Origin: Gemmatimonadales bacterium
GTDB lineage: Bacteria; Gemmatimonadota; Gemmatimonadetes; Gemmatimonadales; GWC2-71-9
DNA: 64,000 nucleotides
Reading direction: 5' to 3'
Assembly: GCA_036279355.1 (NCBI GenBank)
Contig: DASUJH010000047.1
Span: 1 to 64,000, forward strand
Both the position numbers and the translations under genes were made by a program. Of this stretch, positions 17,144-26,578 are shown one piece after another (within the stretch, counting starts at the first letter, position 1; each line of letters opens with the position of its first letter). The notes under the pieces are model-generated. The model was not told the DNA's origin, searched no databases, and saw nothing but the letters and a program-made list of their open reading frames with translations.

Positions 17144-19849
17144 CTACCGTCCCGCCGCAAGCGCCTCGAACCTCGGGTTGCCCCGGAGCGGGTCGAACGC
17201 GGGATCGATGCGGAGCCAGCCGGGCGACAGGAAGTAGGGGGCCTTGACCAGACCGGCGAGGTGGTCGATCGCCTTTTCCCGCTCACCCACGAGAATGTAG
17301 ATGCGGACGAGCTGGTGCTCGTAGTACGCGCCGCTCCACGCATCCTTCGAGAGTGGCGTGATGGCAACGCCCCGCTCCCCCTCGCGGATCGCGTCCGCCT
17401 TTCGGCCCATGTACGCGAGCGCCACGCCCAGGAGCACGTGCTGCTGCGCGTCGTTGGGAGCCACCGAAACGTGCTCCTCCATCGCGGCGCGCGCGGAGTC
17501 GGCGTAGGCGCGGGTGCGGGTCTCGTCGCCGCGGACGTGATACACGCCGGCGAGCGCGAGCCCCCAGTTGCCCCGATCGTTGTCGAACACGCTCGGCGGC
17601 AGCCGCGTGATCAGCGCCTGTTGCGCATCGTCGAGCGGCCAGAAGAGATCCCAGAACGTCGCGAAGTAGGCGGCGAGCGTCGTGGGCTCGACTTGCGCGG
17701 CGTGGATGACGGCGCGCGCGCCGGCCAAGTCGCCCTGCATCAGGTGGGCGATCGCCTTCACGTGGATGATCGCGACGCTCGTCGGAGCAATGGCGACGGC
17801 GCGGTCGACCGCGGCGAGTCCCTCCGGGTAGCGCTTAAGCCAGAGATAGGTGATGGCGAGCCGTCGCGCGGTGCGGAACGAGCGCGGGTCGAGCGCCGCG
17901 GCGCGCTGCAAGTGCTCCAGCGCCGCGTCGAATCGCCCGAGGCTCTGCTCGGCCAGTGCCGTGGCGGCGAGGAGATCGGCGTTGGAAGGCGCGCGCTCCA
18001 GCCCGGCCTGGTACGCCGCGCGCGCGGCGGTGAGGTCGCGCTGCACGGCCGCGGCGTAATCGCCCAGTGCGCTCTGGGTCTCGGCGCGCCCGGGTGCCAG
18101 GGCGCGGGCCCGCTCGGCGGCGGCGCGCGCCTGCTCGGCGTCGGCGGGGGTGGGCGCGGTGAGCGCGAAGATGTTGGAATACGCGCGCGAGAGCTGGGCC
18201 CAGGCCACCCCGAACGTCGAGTCGAGCGCCACCGCCTGTCCGTAGTAGATGGCCGCCCGCCGCAGGGCGGCCGGATCGATGGCGCCCATGCCGAGCGAGG
18301 CTTCCTCGCCCTTAAGGAAGGCATCGTAGGCCGCGACGTTCGCCGTGGGCCGCTCGGCCAGTGCCTGCTCCTGGCTCGCGCCGAGCGCCACGTCGAGCGC
18401 CTGCGCCACGCGCCCCGCGATGTCGCCCTGCACCTTGAAGACGTCGGTGAGCGCCGCGTCGAACGGCTGCTGCCAGCGCGTCGCGGGCGACGCCGGGTTG
18501 GTGAGGTCCACCAGCTCGGGGCTTACCTCCACGCGGCTGGTACCGCCGGTCTTCTGCCAGCGGATCTTGCCGACAAGCACGTAGTCGACGCCCAGCTCGC
18601 GTGCGATCGTCCCGAGCGGCTTGGTGGAGTGCCGGTACTGGCTCGCGCTGGCGCTCGCGGTGACGCGGAGTCCGCTGATGCCGGCGAGCTTGCCGCGCAC
18701 CGCGTCGGTGACGCCGTCGGCGAAGTAGGCATCGCTCGACTCGCCCAGGTTCTCGAAGGGGAGCACCGCGAGCCGCCGGACACCGCCCGGCTCGGCATCG
18801 CCGCCGGCGTGGCTGCGCCGCCAGGCGAAGAGCACGCCGAGCCCGATCACGAACCCGAGGCCGAGCGTGACGAGCGCGATGGGGACGCGGCGGCGCGCGG
18901 AGGGTGCAGGCGTCTTGTCCTGCGCTGCGGGTGGGGCGATGCCCGCGCCGGGCGTAGCCATCCGCGCGGTCGGCAGCTCGGCCGATTGGTTGAGCGCGTG
19001 CGCAAACTCGCCGGCCGTCGCGAATCGATCGGCCGGCACCCGCGCAAGGCCCATCGCGACGGCCGCGTCGAGCCCGGGTGACACCGTCTCGCGCACGCTC
19101 CGCAGCGGTCGCGGCGTCTCGGTGAACCGGCGCGCGATGGCTGCCTGCGGCGTGGGCCCGGCGAACGGCGGCTCGCCAGCCAGCATCTCGTAGAGCACGG
19201 TGGCGAGCGAATACACGTCGGTGCGGGCGTCGACGTCGCGGCCGCCGCTCGCTTGCTCGGGGCTCATGTAGACTGGTGTGCCGATGCTCATGCCGGTGCC
19301 GGTGAGCCCACCCGCCCCGGCGCCGTCGCCCTCGGCACCCCCGAGCGCCCGGGCGATGCCGAAGTCGGCCACGAGCGTCGAGCCGTCGCGGGTGAGCAGG
19401 ATGTTCTCCGGTTTCACATCCCGGTGCACGACGCCGTGCTGGTGCGCGTAGTCGAGCGCGCGCGCGGCCTCGGTCGCGATGCGGAGCGCGTCGGCGACGG
19501 GGAGCTGGCGCTCGCGGTTGAGCCGGTCGCGCAGGCTTTCGCCCTCGACATATGGCATGGTGAACCAGAGCCGGCTCGCGCCGCCCTCGGCCGTCCGCGC
19601 TTCGCCCGAATCGAGCACCGTGAGCACGTGCGGGTGCTGCAAGCGCGCCGCGAGGCGAATCTCGCGCTGGAACCGCTCGGCGCCAAGCGAGGCCGCGAGG
19701 TCGGGGTGCAGGACCTTGAGCGCGACGGGGCGGTCGTGCTTGAGATCGTGCGCGAGATAGACGGTGGCCATGCCGCCACGGCCCAGCTCGCGCTCGAGCC
19801 GGTAGCGGTCGCGCAGTGCCTCGGAGAGGTCGGAAAGCGGCAGGGTCAA
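17144..19849 (-). CDS. Membrane Ser/Thr protein kinase with TPR sensor half
   Basis: A 901-residue Hanks-type kinase. Kinase residues: glycine loop GRGGMATVY (23-31), Lys45, HRD at 142-144, DFG at 162-164 and an SIGTPVYMSPEQ activation end. A Pro/Ala linker and one membrane helix (about 305-325) follow. The outer part begins with a FlgO/TolB-like module (AVLPFENLGESSDAYFADG), then at least six TPR-like helix pairs. This architecture is strongly expanded in Gemmatimonadota and Acidobacteriota. The start is TTG at 19849, the only one before the kinase core; no good ribosome site is seen. A tandem PilZ gene follows directly. Confidence 0.92.
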   Translation of the reverse strand: MTLPLSDLSEALRDRYRLERELGRGGMATVYLAHDLKHDRPVALKVLHPDLAASLGAERFQREIRLAARLQHPHVLTVLDSGEARTAEGGASRLWFTMPYVEGESLRDRLNRERQLPVADALRIATEAARALDYAHQHGVVHRDVKPENILLTRDGSTLVADFGIARALGGAEGDGAGAGGLTGTGMSIGTPVYMSPEQASGGRDVDARTDVYSLATVLYEMLAGEPPFAGPTPQAAIARRFTETPRPLRSVRETVSPGLDAAVAMGLARVPADRFATAGEFAHALNQSAELPTARMATPGAGIAPPAAQDKTPAPSARRRVPIALVTLGLGFVIGLGVLFAWRRSHAGGDAEPGGVRRLAVLPFENLGESSDAYFADGVTDAVRGKLAGISGLRVTASASASQYRHSTKPLGTIARELGVDYVLVGKIRWQKTGGTSRVEVSPELVDLTNPASPATRWQQPFDAALTDVFKVQGDIAGRVAQALDVALGASQEQALAERPTANVAAYDAFLKGEEASLGMGAIDPAALRRAAIYYGQAVALDSTFGVAWAQLSRAYSNIFALTAPTPADAEQARAAAERARALAPGRAETQSALGDYAAAVQRDLTAARAAYQAGLERAPSNADLLAATALAEQSLGRFDAALEHLQRAAALDPRSFRTARRLAITYLWLKRYPEGLAAVDRAVAIAPTSVAIIHVKAIAHLMQGDLAGARAVIHAAQVEPTTLAAYFATFWDLFWPLDDAQQALITRLPPSVFDNDRGNWGLALAGVYHVRGDETRTRAYADSARAAMEEHVSVAPNDAQQHVLLGVALAYMGRKADAIREGERGVAITPLSKDAWSGAYYEHQLVRIYILVGEREKAIDHLAGLVKAPYFLSPGWLRIDPAFDPLRGNPRFEALAAGR

Positions 19850-19957
19850 CGTTGCGCCGGAAGAGGACGCGTCAAATCTGCCCGGAGTGGACGGCCGGCG
19901 CCAGCGGCGTAAGATTCTCCTGCCTCCGCTTCATTTGCCCAATGAAAGGTCGCCGCC

Positions 19958-21331
19958 ATGTTCCGCCTCGCTCCGCGGGCCGCGCGCGTGCTCGCCCTGG
20001 CGCTGGCTCCGCTCACGTTACTCGGCGCCTGCGGGCCCTCGGCCGACGCGAGTGCCCAGGTAGCGGGTCGAGCCACGAACCGCCCGGCGGCGCCCGCCCG
20101 CGACTCCGCTGCCCCGGATTCCACGCCTCCCATCGTGCTCGCGCCCGACGCCGTGTGGGACGGGGTGGCCGATGCGCCCGCGCGCGGCTGGCTCGTCGTG
20201 GTGCGGGGGAACAAGATTGATGCAGTCGGTCCCGCCGACCGGGTCACCGTGCCACCGGGCGCCGAGCGCGTGGCCCTCGCCGGCCTGACCCTCCTTCCCG
20301 GCCTCATCGAGGGCCATTCGCACCTTTTCCTCCACCCCTACAACGAAGCGCCGTGGGACGATCAGGTCCTGAAGGAGCCCCTTGGCTTCCGCATGGCGGA
20401 GGCGGTGGCCCATGCGCGGGCTACGCTCAACGCCGGCATCACCACCATGCGCGATCTCGGCACCGAGGGCGCGTTCGATTACGACGTCCAGCTCAAGCGT
20501 GCCATCGAGCAGGGCATCGTGCCGGGGCCGCGCATCCTCGCCGTGACCCGTGCCATCGTCGCCACCGGCAGCTACGCGCCGCGCCGCCGCGAGTACGCCT
20601 TCGAGCCGCCGCAGGGCGCGGAGGAGGCGAGCGGCGTCGAGGAGGTCACGCGGGTGGTTCGAAGCCAGATCGCCCACGGCGCCGACTGGATCAAGGTGTA
20701 CGCGGACTTCTTGTGGGGACCGAACCACGGTCCGCGACCCACGTTCAGCGAGGACGAGCTGCGCGCGGCGGTGGCTACGGCGCACGATGCAGGTATGTCG
20801 GTCGCGGCGCACTCGCAGTCGGCGGAGGGCATGCGCCGCGCGGTGCTGGCGGGGGTCACGACCGTGGAGCACGGCGACAACGGCACACCCGAGGTGTTCC
20901 GGCTCATGCGCGCGCGCGGCGTGGCGCTCTGCCCCACGATCGCCGCGGTCGAGGCGTACGCTGAGTATTTCGATCACTGGGTAAAGGGCCGCGACGCGCC
21001 GACCCCGAGGATCGTGAACAAGCGCAAGAGCTTTCGCGCGGCACTGGATGCCGGCGTCACCATCTGCTTCGGCGGCGACGTGGGCGTCTTTCCCCACGGC
21101 GAGAACGTGCGCGAGCTCGAGGGGATGGTCGAGTACGGCATGACCCCGCTCGCCGCGGCGCGAGCGGCCACGAGCGGCAACGCACGGATCTTTCACCTCG
21201 ACGCGAAAGTCGGCCGCGTGGCGCCCGGACTCCTCGCCGACCTCATCGCGGTGGAGGGCGACCCCACCCGCGACATCACCGCGCTCCGGCGGGTGCGGTT
21301 CGTCATGAAGGACGGGCAACGGGTGCGCTGA
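19958..21331 (+). CDS. Lipoprotein amidohydrolase, imidazolonepropionase/prolidase-like
   Basis: A 457-residue metal-dependent hydrolase. The signal peptide ends in LLGACG, a canonical lipobox. Metal ligands of the TIM barrel follow in order: GHSHLF (H-x-H), the carboxylatable Lys in DWIKVYADF, His in AAHSQSAEG, His in TVEHGDN, and Asp in CFGGDVGVF. The C-terminal strands ([18 protein letters not shown]) return to the composite beta-sandwich. Related enzymes hydrolyse dipeptides or imidazolone; the lipoprotein form in this group is usually taken as an Xaa-Pro dipeptidase-type enzyme. Substrate unproven. AAAGG precedes the ATG by 8 bases. Divergent from the kinase gene. Confidence 0.88.
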   Translation: MFRLAPRAARVLALALAPLTLLGACGPSADASAQVAGRATNRPAAPARDSAAPDSTPPIVLAPDAVWDGVADAPARGWLVVVRGNKIDAVGPADRVTVPPGAERVALAGLTLLPGLIEGHSHLFLHPYNEAPWDDQVLKEPLGFRMAEAVAHARATLNAGITTMRDLGTEGAFDYDVQLKRAIEQGIVPGPRILAVTRAIVATGSYAPRRREYAFEPPQGAEEASGVEEVTRVVRSQIAHGADWIKVYADFLWGPNHGPRPTFSEDELRAAVATAHDAGMSVAAHSQSAEGMRRAVLAGVTTVEHGDNGTPEVFRLMRARGVALCPTIAAVEAYAEYFDHWVKGRDAPTPRIVNKRKSFRAALDAGVTICFGGDVGVFPHGENVRELEGMVEYGMTPLAAARAATSGNARIFHLDAKVGRVAPGLLADLIAVEGDPTRDITALRRVRFVMKDGQRVR

Positions 21332-21379
21332 GCGGGACCGGACGTTATGTTGGGCCACCATTCTTCACGGGGTCGAGTC

Positions 21380-22216
21380 ATGCCTGTCTGCCGCCGATCG
21401 GGCGCAGCCCTGGCCGCGGCTATCGCCGCCGCCCTGGCCGTCGCCGGGTGCGCCGCCCGCGAGTCGGGTGCCGGCGCCCACACGCTCAACGTCACCGCAC
21501 ACGACTTCGCATTCGACGCGCCGGCCGAGACGCCCGCCGGGCTCACCACCATCCGGCTGGTGAACAAGGGGCCGTCGCTGCACCACATCCAGCTTATCAA
21601 ACTGGCGGACGGGAAGACGCCCGAGGACTTCTTCGCGGCCCTCAAGGCGGGCGGGCCGCCACCGGCTTGGGCGACGGACGCGGGTGGCCCGAACCCGCCC
21701 GAGCCCGGCAGCACCGCCGAGGCCACGACGGTGCTCGAGCCCGGGACCTATCTCATCACCTGTTTCGTTCCCGGTGCCGATGGCGTGCCGCACATCATGA
21801 AGGGGATGGCCAGGCCGCTCAAGGTGACCGGCGCGATCCCGGCCAACCAGACCGAGCCGGCGGCGGACGAGACGATATCGCTGGTGGACTACAGCTTTCA
21901 GCTCGCGAAGCCGTTGACCGCTGGCCGCCACGTGATTCGGGTCGAGAACCACGGCACGCAGTCGCACGAGTTGGTGCTCGTACGCCTGGCGGAGGGCAAG
22001 TCGCCGAAGGACTTCGCGGATTGGGCGTTCCATCAGGAGGGTCCCGCGCCCGGCGCCCTGTACGGAGGGGTGAGCGCCATCATGCCGGGCACGCACCAGT
22101 TCGCGTCGGTCGATCTGCCGGCCGGCAACTATGCGCTCATCTGCTTCGTGCCCGACGCGAAGGACGGCAAGCCGCACCTCGCGCACGGCATGGCGATGCA
22201 GATCACGGTGAGCTGA
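21380..22216 (+). CDS. Lipoprotein with two cupredoxin-like domains
   Basis: A 278-residue exported protein with a good lipobox (AVAGCA) and two plastocyanin-like repeats of about 115 residues. Each copy has the N-terminal strand pair (FAFDAPAETPAGLTTIRLVN and FQLAKPLTAGRHVIRVENH), a first His in SLHHIQLIK or QSHELVLVR, and a final C-x-n-H-x-x-x-M loop (TCFVPGADGVPHIMKGM; ICFVPDAKDGKPHLAHGM). The His-Cys-His-Met set suggests copper can bind, though the Cys-His spacing is longer than in classic cupredoxins. Probably a periplasmic electron carrier or copper store. The gene lies 48 bp behind the amidohydrolase gene. Confidence 0.83.
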   Translation: MPVCRRSGAALAAAIAAALAVAGCAARESGAGAHTLNVTAHDFAFDAPAETPAGLTTIRLVNKGPSLHHIQLIKLADGKTPEDFFAALKAGGPPPAWATDAGGPNPPEPGSTAEATTVLEPGTYLITCFVPGADGVPHIMKGMARPLKVTGAIPANQTEPAADETISLVDYSFQLAKPLTAGRHVIRVENHGTQSHELVLVRLAEGKSPKDFADWAFHQEGPAPGALYGGVSAIMPGTHQFASVDLPAGNYALICFVPDAKDGKPHLAHGMAMQITVS

Positions 22217-22219
22217 ACC

Positions 22220-23371
22220 TTACCCGCCCGTACCGCCGGCGGCGGCCGTGACGGCGTTCGCGACGACCGTCATGATTGCCGCCGCCTGCGGGTACGCCCC
22301 GTCGCCCAGGCCCTGCCAGGTCGCGGTCGTCACCACGACCAGGTCGAGCGCGGGCACGATGTAGATGAACTGGCCGCCGTAGCCCCACGCGAGAATCACC
22401 CTTCTGCCACCGAGTTGGCCCAGCCACCAGAGCTGGCCGTAGTCGAGCCGGCCGAGCGGACCCAACGTCGTGCCGGTCGCGACGTGGGATCTGATGCATT
22501 CCTGGATCCAGTGCGTCGATACGAGCGTCCGCGTGCCGGATACGCCGTTCTGCAGCACGAGCTGGCCGATCTTCGCCATGTCGCGTGGCCGGATCAGGAG
22601 GCCGGCGCCGCCGTTGGGGATGCCGCGGTCGTCGTACTCCCAATCGCGCCGGGTGACGCCGAGCGGCAGCAGCAATTCGCGGTCGGCAAAGGCGTCGGCG
22701 CCGGTGCCGTCCGGCTTGCCGCTCGCGACGCCAATGACCGCGGCAAGCAGGTGCACCGCGGCCGAGTTGTAGTTGAACCTGGAGCCGGGCGGGGTGACGA
22801 TCGGGCGCGCGAGCAGGTAGTCGAGCTGGTCCGGCGCCAGCGCCCACGCGTTGTATCCCGCCGCGCTCGACTCGTCCCATTGGAACCCGCCCGTCATGGT
22901 GAGCAGGTTCTCGACGGTGAGGGCACCGTGCGCGGCGTCGAGCGCGGGGAGCGGCGGATGGAAGAAGTCGGCCAGCGTCGCCGCGGTGTCGCGGATGATG
23001 CCGCGCTCGAGCGCCAGGCCCACCAGCAGCGCGGTGACGCTCTTGGTCACGGAGCGGACGGAGTACAGCGAATCGGTGCCGCCCGAGACGAAGTACCGCT
23101 CCGCCACCAGGCGGCCGTGCCGTATCACGAGCAGGCTTCTGAGGCCGGGGAGGGCCGCGGCCTGGGTGAGCGACGCGGCCAGTCGAGCGGGATCGACGCC
23201 TTCGGCCTCTGGCGCGGCGGCCGTCCATTCGCCCGAGAGATCGACCGTGGCGTTTGGCGGCGGTGCCGTGGGTGGGCGGGGCGCCGTGGAGTCGGACCCG
23301 CCGCAACCGACCTCCAGGCCGGCCGCGAACGCGAGGCAGAGCATTACCCGTGGCTGAATGCGCACCGGCAC
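22220..23371 (-). CDS. Serine hydrolase of the beta-lactamase/penicillin-binding fold
   Basis: A 383-residue exported enzyme, class C/esterase EstB type. The nucleophile motif is S107-V-T-K110; the Tyr motif is YNS in RFNYNSAAVH; a late GYGGQF replaces the usual KTG/HTG element. A likely lipid-attached Cys is at 23 followed by GGSDST, though Glu at -3 makes the lipobox poor. Such proteins include esterases, peptidases and D-amino-acid hydrolases; antibiotic hydrolysis cannot be inferred. The GTG at 23371 fits the signal peptide; an ATG nine codons later is possible. Convergent with the cupredoxin gene, 3 bp apart. Confidence 0.86.
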   Translation of the reverse strand: MPVRIQPRVMLCLAFAAGLEVGCGGSDSTAPRPPTAPPPNATVDLSGEWTAAAPEAEGVDPARLAASLTQAAALPGLRSLLVIRHGRLVAERYFVSGGTDSLYSVRSVTKSVTALLVGLALERGIIRDTAATLADFFHPPLPALDAAHGALTVENLLTMTGGFQWDESSAAGYNAWALAPDQLDYLLARPIVTPPGSRFNYNSAAVHLLAAVIGVASGKPDGTGADAFADRELLLPLGVTRRDWEYDDRGIPNGGAGLLIRPRDMAKIGQLVLQNGVSGTRTLVSTHWIQECIRSHVATGTTLGPLGRLDYGQLWWLGQLGGRRVILAWGYGGQFIYIVPALDLVVVTTATWQGLGDGAYPQAAAIMTVVANAVTAAAGGTGG

Positions 23372-23385
23372 CGCCGAATGCAGGA

Positions 23386-24486
23386 TCAGCGAAATATGGC
23401 CCGCGCCACTTCACGCGCCACCCAATCGTGTCCCGCCGCACTCAGGTGCCCGTGGCCCAGCTTCCCGGGCGGGATGTAGAGCGGCGCCACCGAGTCGAAC
23501 GCCATGGCCCGGAGGCGCGGCACGAGGTCGAGGAACTGGTAACCGTCGCTTGCGGCTGCCGCATCGAGGCGCGCACGCCAGCGGTCCGAGTCTGTGTCGC
23601 TCCGATCGCCGGCGAGCGGCAGATACACCACCAGCAGCGTGCAGTGCTCGTCGCGGTCCGTCGCCGCGAGCTCGGCCAGTATCCGGCGAGCGACCAGCCA
23701 GTTGAGACTGTCCGAGTCGACCGCGGGCGTATCGTGCCGGCTGAAGCGCGGTGCCAGCCGGGCGTACAGCTCCGCGGCCCGGAGCTGCGCCATGACCGGC
23801 CGCTTGGCGTTGAGCCACGTAGCGAGCCTGGGGAATCGATAGCTCCAGCGCGGCACCGGCACGTTGGTCACCCGCAGCGAATCGCCGTCGAGCACCAGTA
23901 GCGGCTTGCCGAATCCGAGAAAGGTGCGCCGCTTCGTCCGGTAGAAGTCGTCGGTGATGATCGCGAGGACATGCGCCGCCTGCCCGAGTCGCCGCCCGTC
24001 CCGCCGGTACCAGAGGAACGCCTGATCGATGCCGTAGCCGCCCTGGCCCATGTTCACCGTCTCGAGCCGCGGATCGTGAGCCTCGAGCCGCGAGCACCAT
24101 GTGTGGGCGTTATCGACGCCGTAGCCCAGCGTGAACGAATCGCCCGAGCAGATCACCCGGGTCCGGCCGGGTGGCGGCTCGGGCGCGACGTCGCGGTCGT
24201 TGCGGAAGCGCTCGGCGTTGGTGCGCAGGTACACGCCGGGCCCGTACAGATTGGGGTCGTAGAAATTGGGCCGATTGACCCAGCCGAGCAGCGAGTCGTA
24301 GTCGGTATGGCGCCGCTCGGTGAGCACGTCGTCGTGAAGAGTGAGATCCCGCGCGAGGAGCAGCAAGCTGCTGCCGCCCTCGATCACGATGAACGTCCCG
24401 ATCGGTACGCCCACCAGCAGAACGAGGCTGAAGAGCAGCCGCTTGCTCCGCGAGAGTCGGGCGGGGCCCGGCTGGTCGGCTTTCAT
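23386..24486 (-). CDS. Membrane-anchored SGNH/GDSL-like hydrolase
   Basis: A 366-residue protein with one N-terminal membrane helix (LLFSLVLLVGVPIGTFIVI) and an extracytoplasmic SGNH-type domain. Block I is ICSGDSFTLGYGV with the nucleophile Ser; a GQGGYGIDQ turn gives the oxyanion glycine; the C-terminal block is LSAAGHDW, where Asp is replaced in the usual D-x-x-H by A-x-x-H (GHDW), so the dyad may be His-only. Similar proteins act as O-acyl esterases on surface glycans. It ends 14 bp before the serine hydrolase gene start on the same strand, so the two are likely an operon. Confidence 0.8.
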   Translation of the reverse strand: MKADQPGPARLSRSKRLLFSLVLLVGVPIGTFIVIEGGSSLLLLARDLTLHDDVLTERRHTDYDSLLGWVNRPNFYDPNLYGPGVYLRTNAERFRNDRDVAPEPPPGRTRVICSGDSFTLGYGVDNAHTWCSRLEAHDPRLETVNMGQGGYGIDQAFLWYRRDGRRLGQAAHVLAIITDDFYRTKRRTFLGFGKPLLVLDGDSLRVTNVPVPRWSYRFPRLATWLNAKRPVMAQLRAAELYARLAPRFSRHDTPAVDSDSLNWLVARRILAELAATDRDEHCTLLVVYLPLAGDRSDTDSDRWRARLDAAAASDGYQFLDLVPRLRAMAFDSVAPLYIPPGKLGHGHLSAAGHDWVAREVARAIFR

Positions 24487-24637
24487 CGGGTACCGCCCGG
24501 TTGAGGTGCGGCGCGTGACGCAGGGGCGTGTGCTCCGGTAGGGTAAGGTCTCGCACGGCGGATGCGCAACGGAATGGGCCGACCCCGGTGTGACCAGCCT
24601 TACACCGCCCGCAACCTGGCCGGCGTACCATGAGCCC

Positions 24638-25570
24638 ATGGCGGGCGGTCCCGGGATCTTCTCGATGCTCAAGCAGGGCGTCAGCGACTTTCTAGCGGAC
24701 GACTGCACCAGCATGGCCGCCGCGATCTCCTATTACGCAATCTTCTCCCTGCCGCCGCTCCTGCTGCTCATCATCCTCATCCTGGGCAGCGTCGTGAGCC
24801 CGCAGGACGTGCAGGGCGCGGTGCAGACGCAGATCAACCGGATGGTCGGCCCCTCGAGCGCGACGGTCGTGCGCGGGATCCTGGCGCACGCGGAGAGCCC
24901 CGGCGGCGGGCTGGTCTCGACTCTGCTCGGCGTGGCCGCGCTCATCTTCGGGGCGCTGGGCGTGTTTGGCGAGCTGCAGGTGGCGCTCAACCGGGCCTGG
25001 GAGGTCAAGCCGGACCCGAACCAGGGCGGTATCAAGCCCTTCCTCATGAAGCGGCTGCTCTCGGCCGGAATGATCCTCGCCATCGCATTCCTGCTGCTCG
25101 TCTCGCTCGCCATCAGCGCCGCGCTCTCGGCCTTCGGCCAGGCGCTCGGCGGTCTCCTGGGCGGCACCGTGTCGACGGCGGTGCTCCACGTGCTCAACAT
25201 CGCGATCTCGTTCGGGGTCATCACGCTGCTCTTCGCGGCGATCTTCAAGGTGGTGCCCGACGCCAAGATCAATTGGGGCAGCGTGTGGGTGGGCGCGCTG
25301 ATTACGGCCGCGCTCTTCGTGGTAGGGAAATACCTGTTGGGACTGTATCTCGGGAGGACCAACCCGGGTGAGGTCTTCGGCGCCGCGGGGTCGCTCGCGC
25401 TCCTGCTGCTCTGGATCTACTACTCCTCGAACATCCTCCTCTTCGGCGCGGAGCTGACCCAGGTATGGGCCCGCCGGCACGGCGGGATCCGCCCTGAGAA
25501 AGGCGCGGTGCTGGTGGAGCGCACCCCGCACACGCCGGAGCCCGCCGGCGCGCACTCCGGCGGGGGCTGA
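24638..25570 (+). CDS. YihY/BrkB-family inner membrane protein
   Basis: A 310-residue integral membrane protein. The family pattern is clear: an N-terminal amphipathic part with ADDCTSMAAAISYYAIFSLPP, then a central RAWEVKP, a LLWIYYSSNILLFGAELTQVWARR C-terminal helix in which YYS-x-x-I-L-x-G-A-E is diagnostic. Six membrane helices are expected. Despite the old name, YihY proteins are not ribonuclease BN; their transport or envelope role is unresolved. ATG at 24638 is preferred over a GTG at 24590 by comparison with the family. It is divergent from the SGNH hydrolase gene. Confidence 0.9.
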   Translation: MAGGPGIFSMLKQGVSDFLADDCTSMAAAISYYAIFSLPPLLLLIILILGSVVSPQDVQGAVQTQINRMVGPSSATVVRGILAHAESPGGGLVSTLLGVAALIFGALGVFGELQVALNRAWEVKPDPNQGGIKPFLMKRLLSAGMILAIAFLLLVSLAISAALSAFGQALGGLLGGTVSTAVLHVLNIAISFGVITLLFAAIFKVVPDAKINWGSVWVGALITAALFVVGKYLLGLYLGRTNPGEVFGAAGSLALLLLWIYYSSNILLFGAELTQVWARRHGGIRPEKGAVLVERTPHTPEPAGAHSGGG

Positions 25571-25598
25571 CCCCGGCCGGCCCGAAGCCGGCGCGGGG
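25571..25598 (+). terminator. GC-rich stem-loop between convergent genes
   Basis: CCCCGGCCGGC pairs with GCCGGCGCGGGG across the loop CCGAA with one bulged base. It directly follows the YihY stop and precedes the DUF3618 stop (25613) on the other strand. There is no T tract, so activity as a terminator is only possible. Confidence 0.45.
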
Positions 25599-25612
25599 AC
25601 GTTCCGGATCGC

Positions 25613-26578
25613 TCAGACCTGCGGGCTCTGCGTCTCCGAGGGAGCCGCCGACGGATTCCGGGCCGCCTGCTTGGCCTGCTGCGCGACGTCGCCCGCCGAC
25701 TCCTTGACCTGCTGCTTCACGTGGTCCGCGGCGTCGCGCACCGCGTCCTTGATCTCGGGTACTTCGGAGCGCACCGTGTCGGCCACGTCACCGGCCGCTT
25801 CGCTCGCCGCGTCCTTCACCCGATCGACCGTGGCCTCGGCCCGTCCGGCCAGCCGATCGCGCGCCGGCCCCATCCACTCGTCCTCCTTCGACGTGCTCGG
25901 CAGGACGAACCCGATGGTGAGGCCGAGCACGAGCGCGCCCGCCGCAACGGCGAGCGGATTCTGCTCGACGATCTCCGCGAACCGATTCCGGGCTCGCCGG
26001 GTCTGCCAGCGGGCGCGCTCGCCGATCTCGGCGGCCTTGTCCTTCGCATCGCTGGTCCACTCGCTCGCCTTCTCTTTCGCCCGTCCCGCCGCATCCTCGG
26101 CGCGGTTGGCGAAATCGCTCGCGGTGTCGGACACCCTCTCGGAGACGTTTCTGCCGGTCTCGCGGATGCTCTCGCCCGCCTCCCACGCCTTCTCCTTGAG
26201 CGGCGCGGCGATGCTGCCGCTCGAGCGCCGCCGCTCAGGGCCGGTGTACGAGCCCTCGTACGAGTAGCGCGCCATCCGGTCGCCCGAGACCGGCCCGCCG
26301 CGGGTGCGCTGGGTGAAGAACCAGGTGGCGCCGAGGCCCATCGCTGCCACCGCGAGCGAGTTGTCGCGGACGAAGTCGGCGAGCTGGTAGCCGGTCTCGC
26401 GCGCGCGCGCGCTCACGTTCGCCGCCGCTTCGTGGGCGATGTTGCTCGGCCGGAGCCGCTCACCGAGCTCATCGAGATCCCGGCTCATCCGGGCCCGGGT
26501 GCTCTCGATGTCGCGCTCGAGCTGCCTCGTGTCCTCCGAATCGGTACCCCGATCGGTCCGGCGTTGATAGTCCGTCAT
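25613..26578 (-). CDS. DUF3618-domain membrane stress protein
   Basis: A 321-residue protein. Residues 18-55 match the DUF3618 pattern (LERDIESTRARMSRDLDEL followed by GERLRPS). A first hydrophobic stretch (DNSLAVAAMGLGATWFF) and a second near 210-230 (NPLAVAAGALVLGLTIGFVLP) are each followed by charged segments. The rest is amphipathic helix of the LEA/apolipophorin type (KEKASEWTSDAKDKAAEIG; DAASEAAGDVADTV). Proteins of this kind occur with holin-X and YtxH-like genes in soil bacteria. It is the last gene of a three-gene operon; its ATG overlaps the preceding stop (ATGA). Confidence 0.84.
   Translation of the reverse strand: MTDYQRRTDRGTDSEDTRQLERDIESTRARMSRDLDELGERLRPSNIAHEAAANVSARARETGYQLADFVRDNSLAVAAMGLGATWFFTQRTRGGPVSGDRMARYSYEGSYTGPERRRSSGSIAAPLKEKAWEAGESIRETGRNVSERVSDTASDFANRAEDAAGRAKEKASEWTSDAKDKAAEIGERARWQTRRARNRFAEIVEQNPLAVAAGALVLGLTIGFVLPSTSKEDEWMGPARDRLAGRAEATVDRVKDAASEAAGDVADTVRSEVPEIKDAVRDAADHVKQQVKESAGDVAQQAKQAARNPSAAPSETQSPQV

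Noticed and set aside
22220-23371. Serine hydrolase as an antibiotic-resistance beta-lactamase
   Set aside because: The KTG-type motif is replaced by GYGG and the protein resembles the esterase/peptidase branch of the fold.
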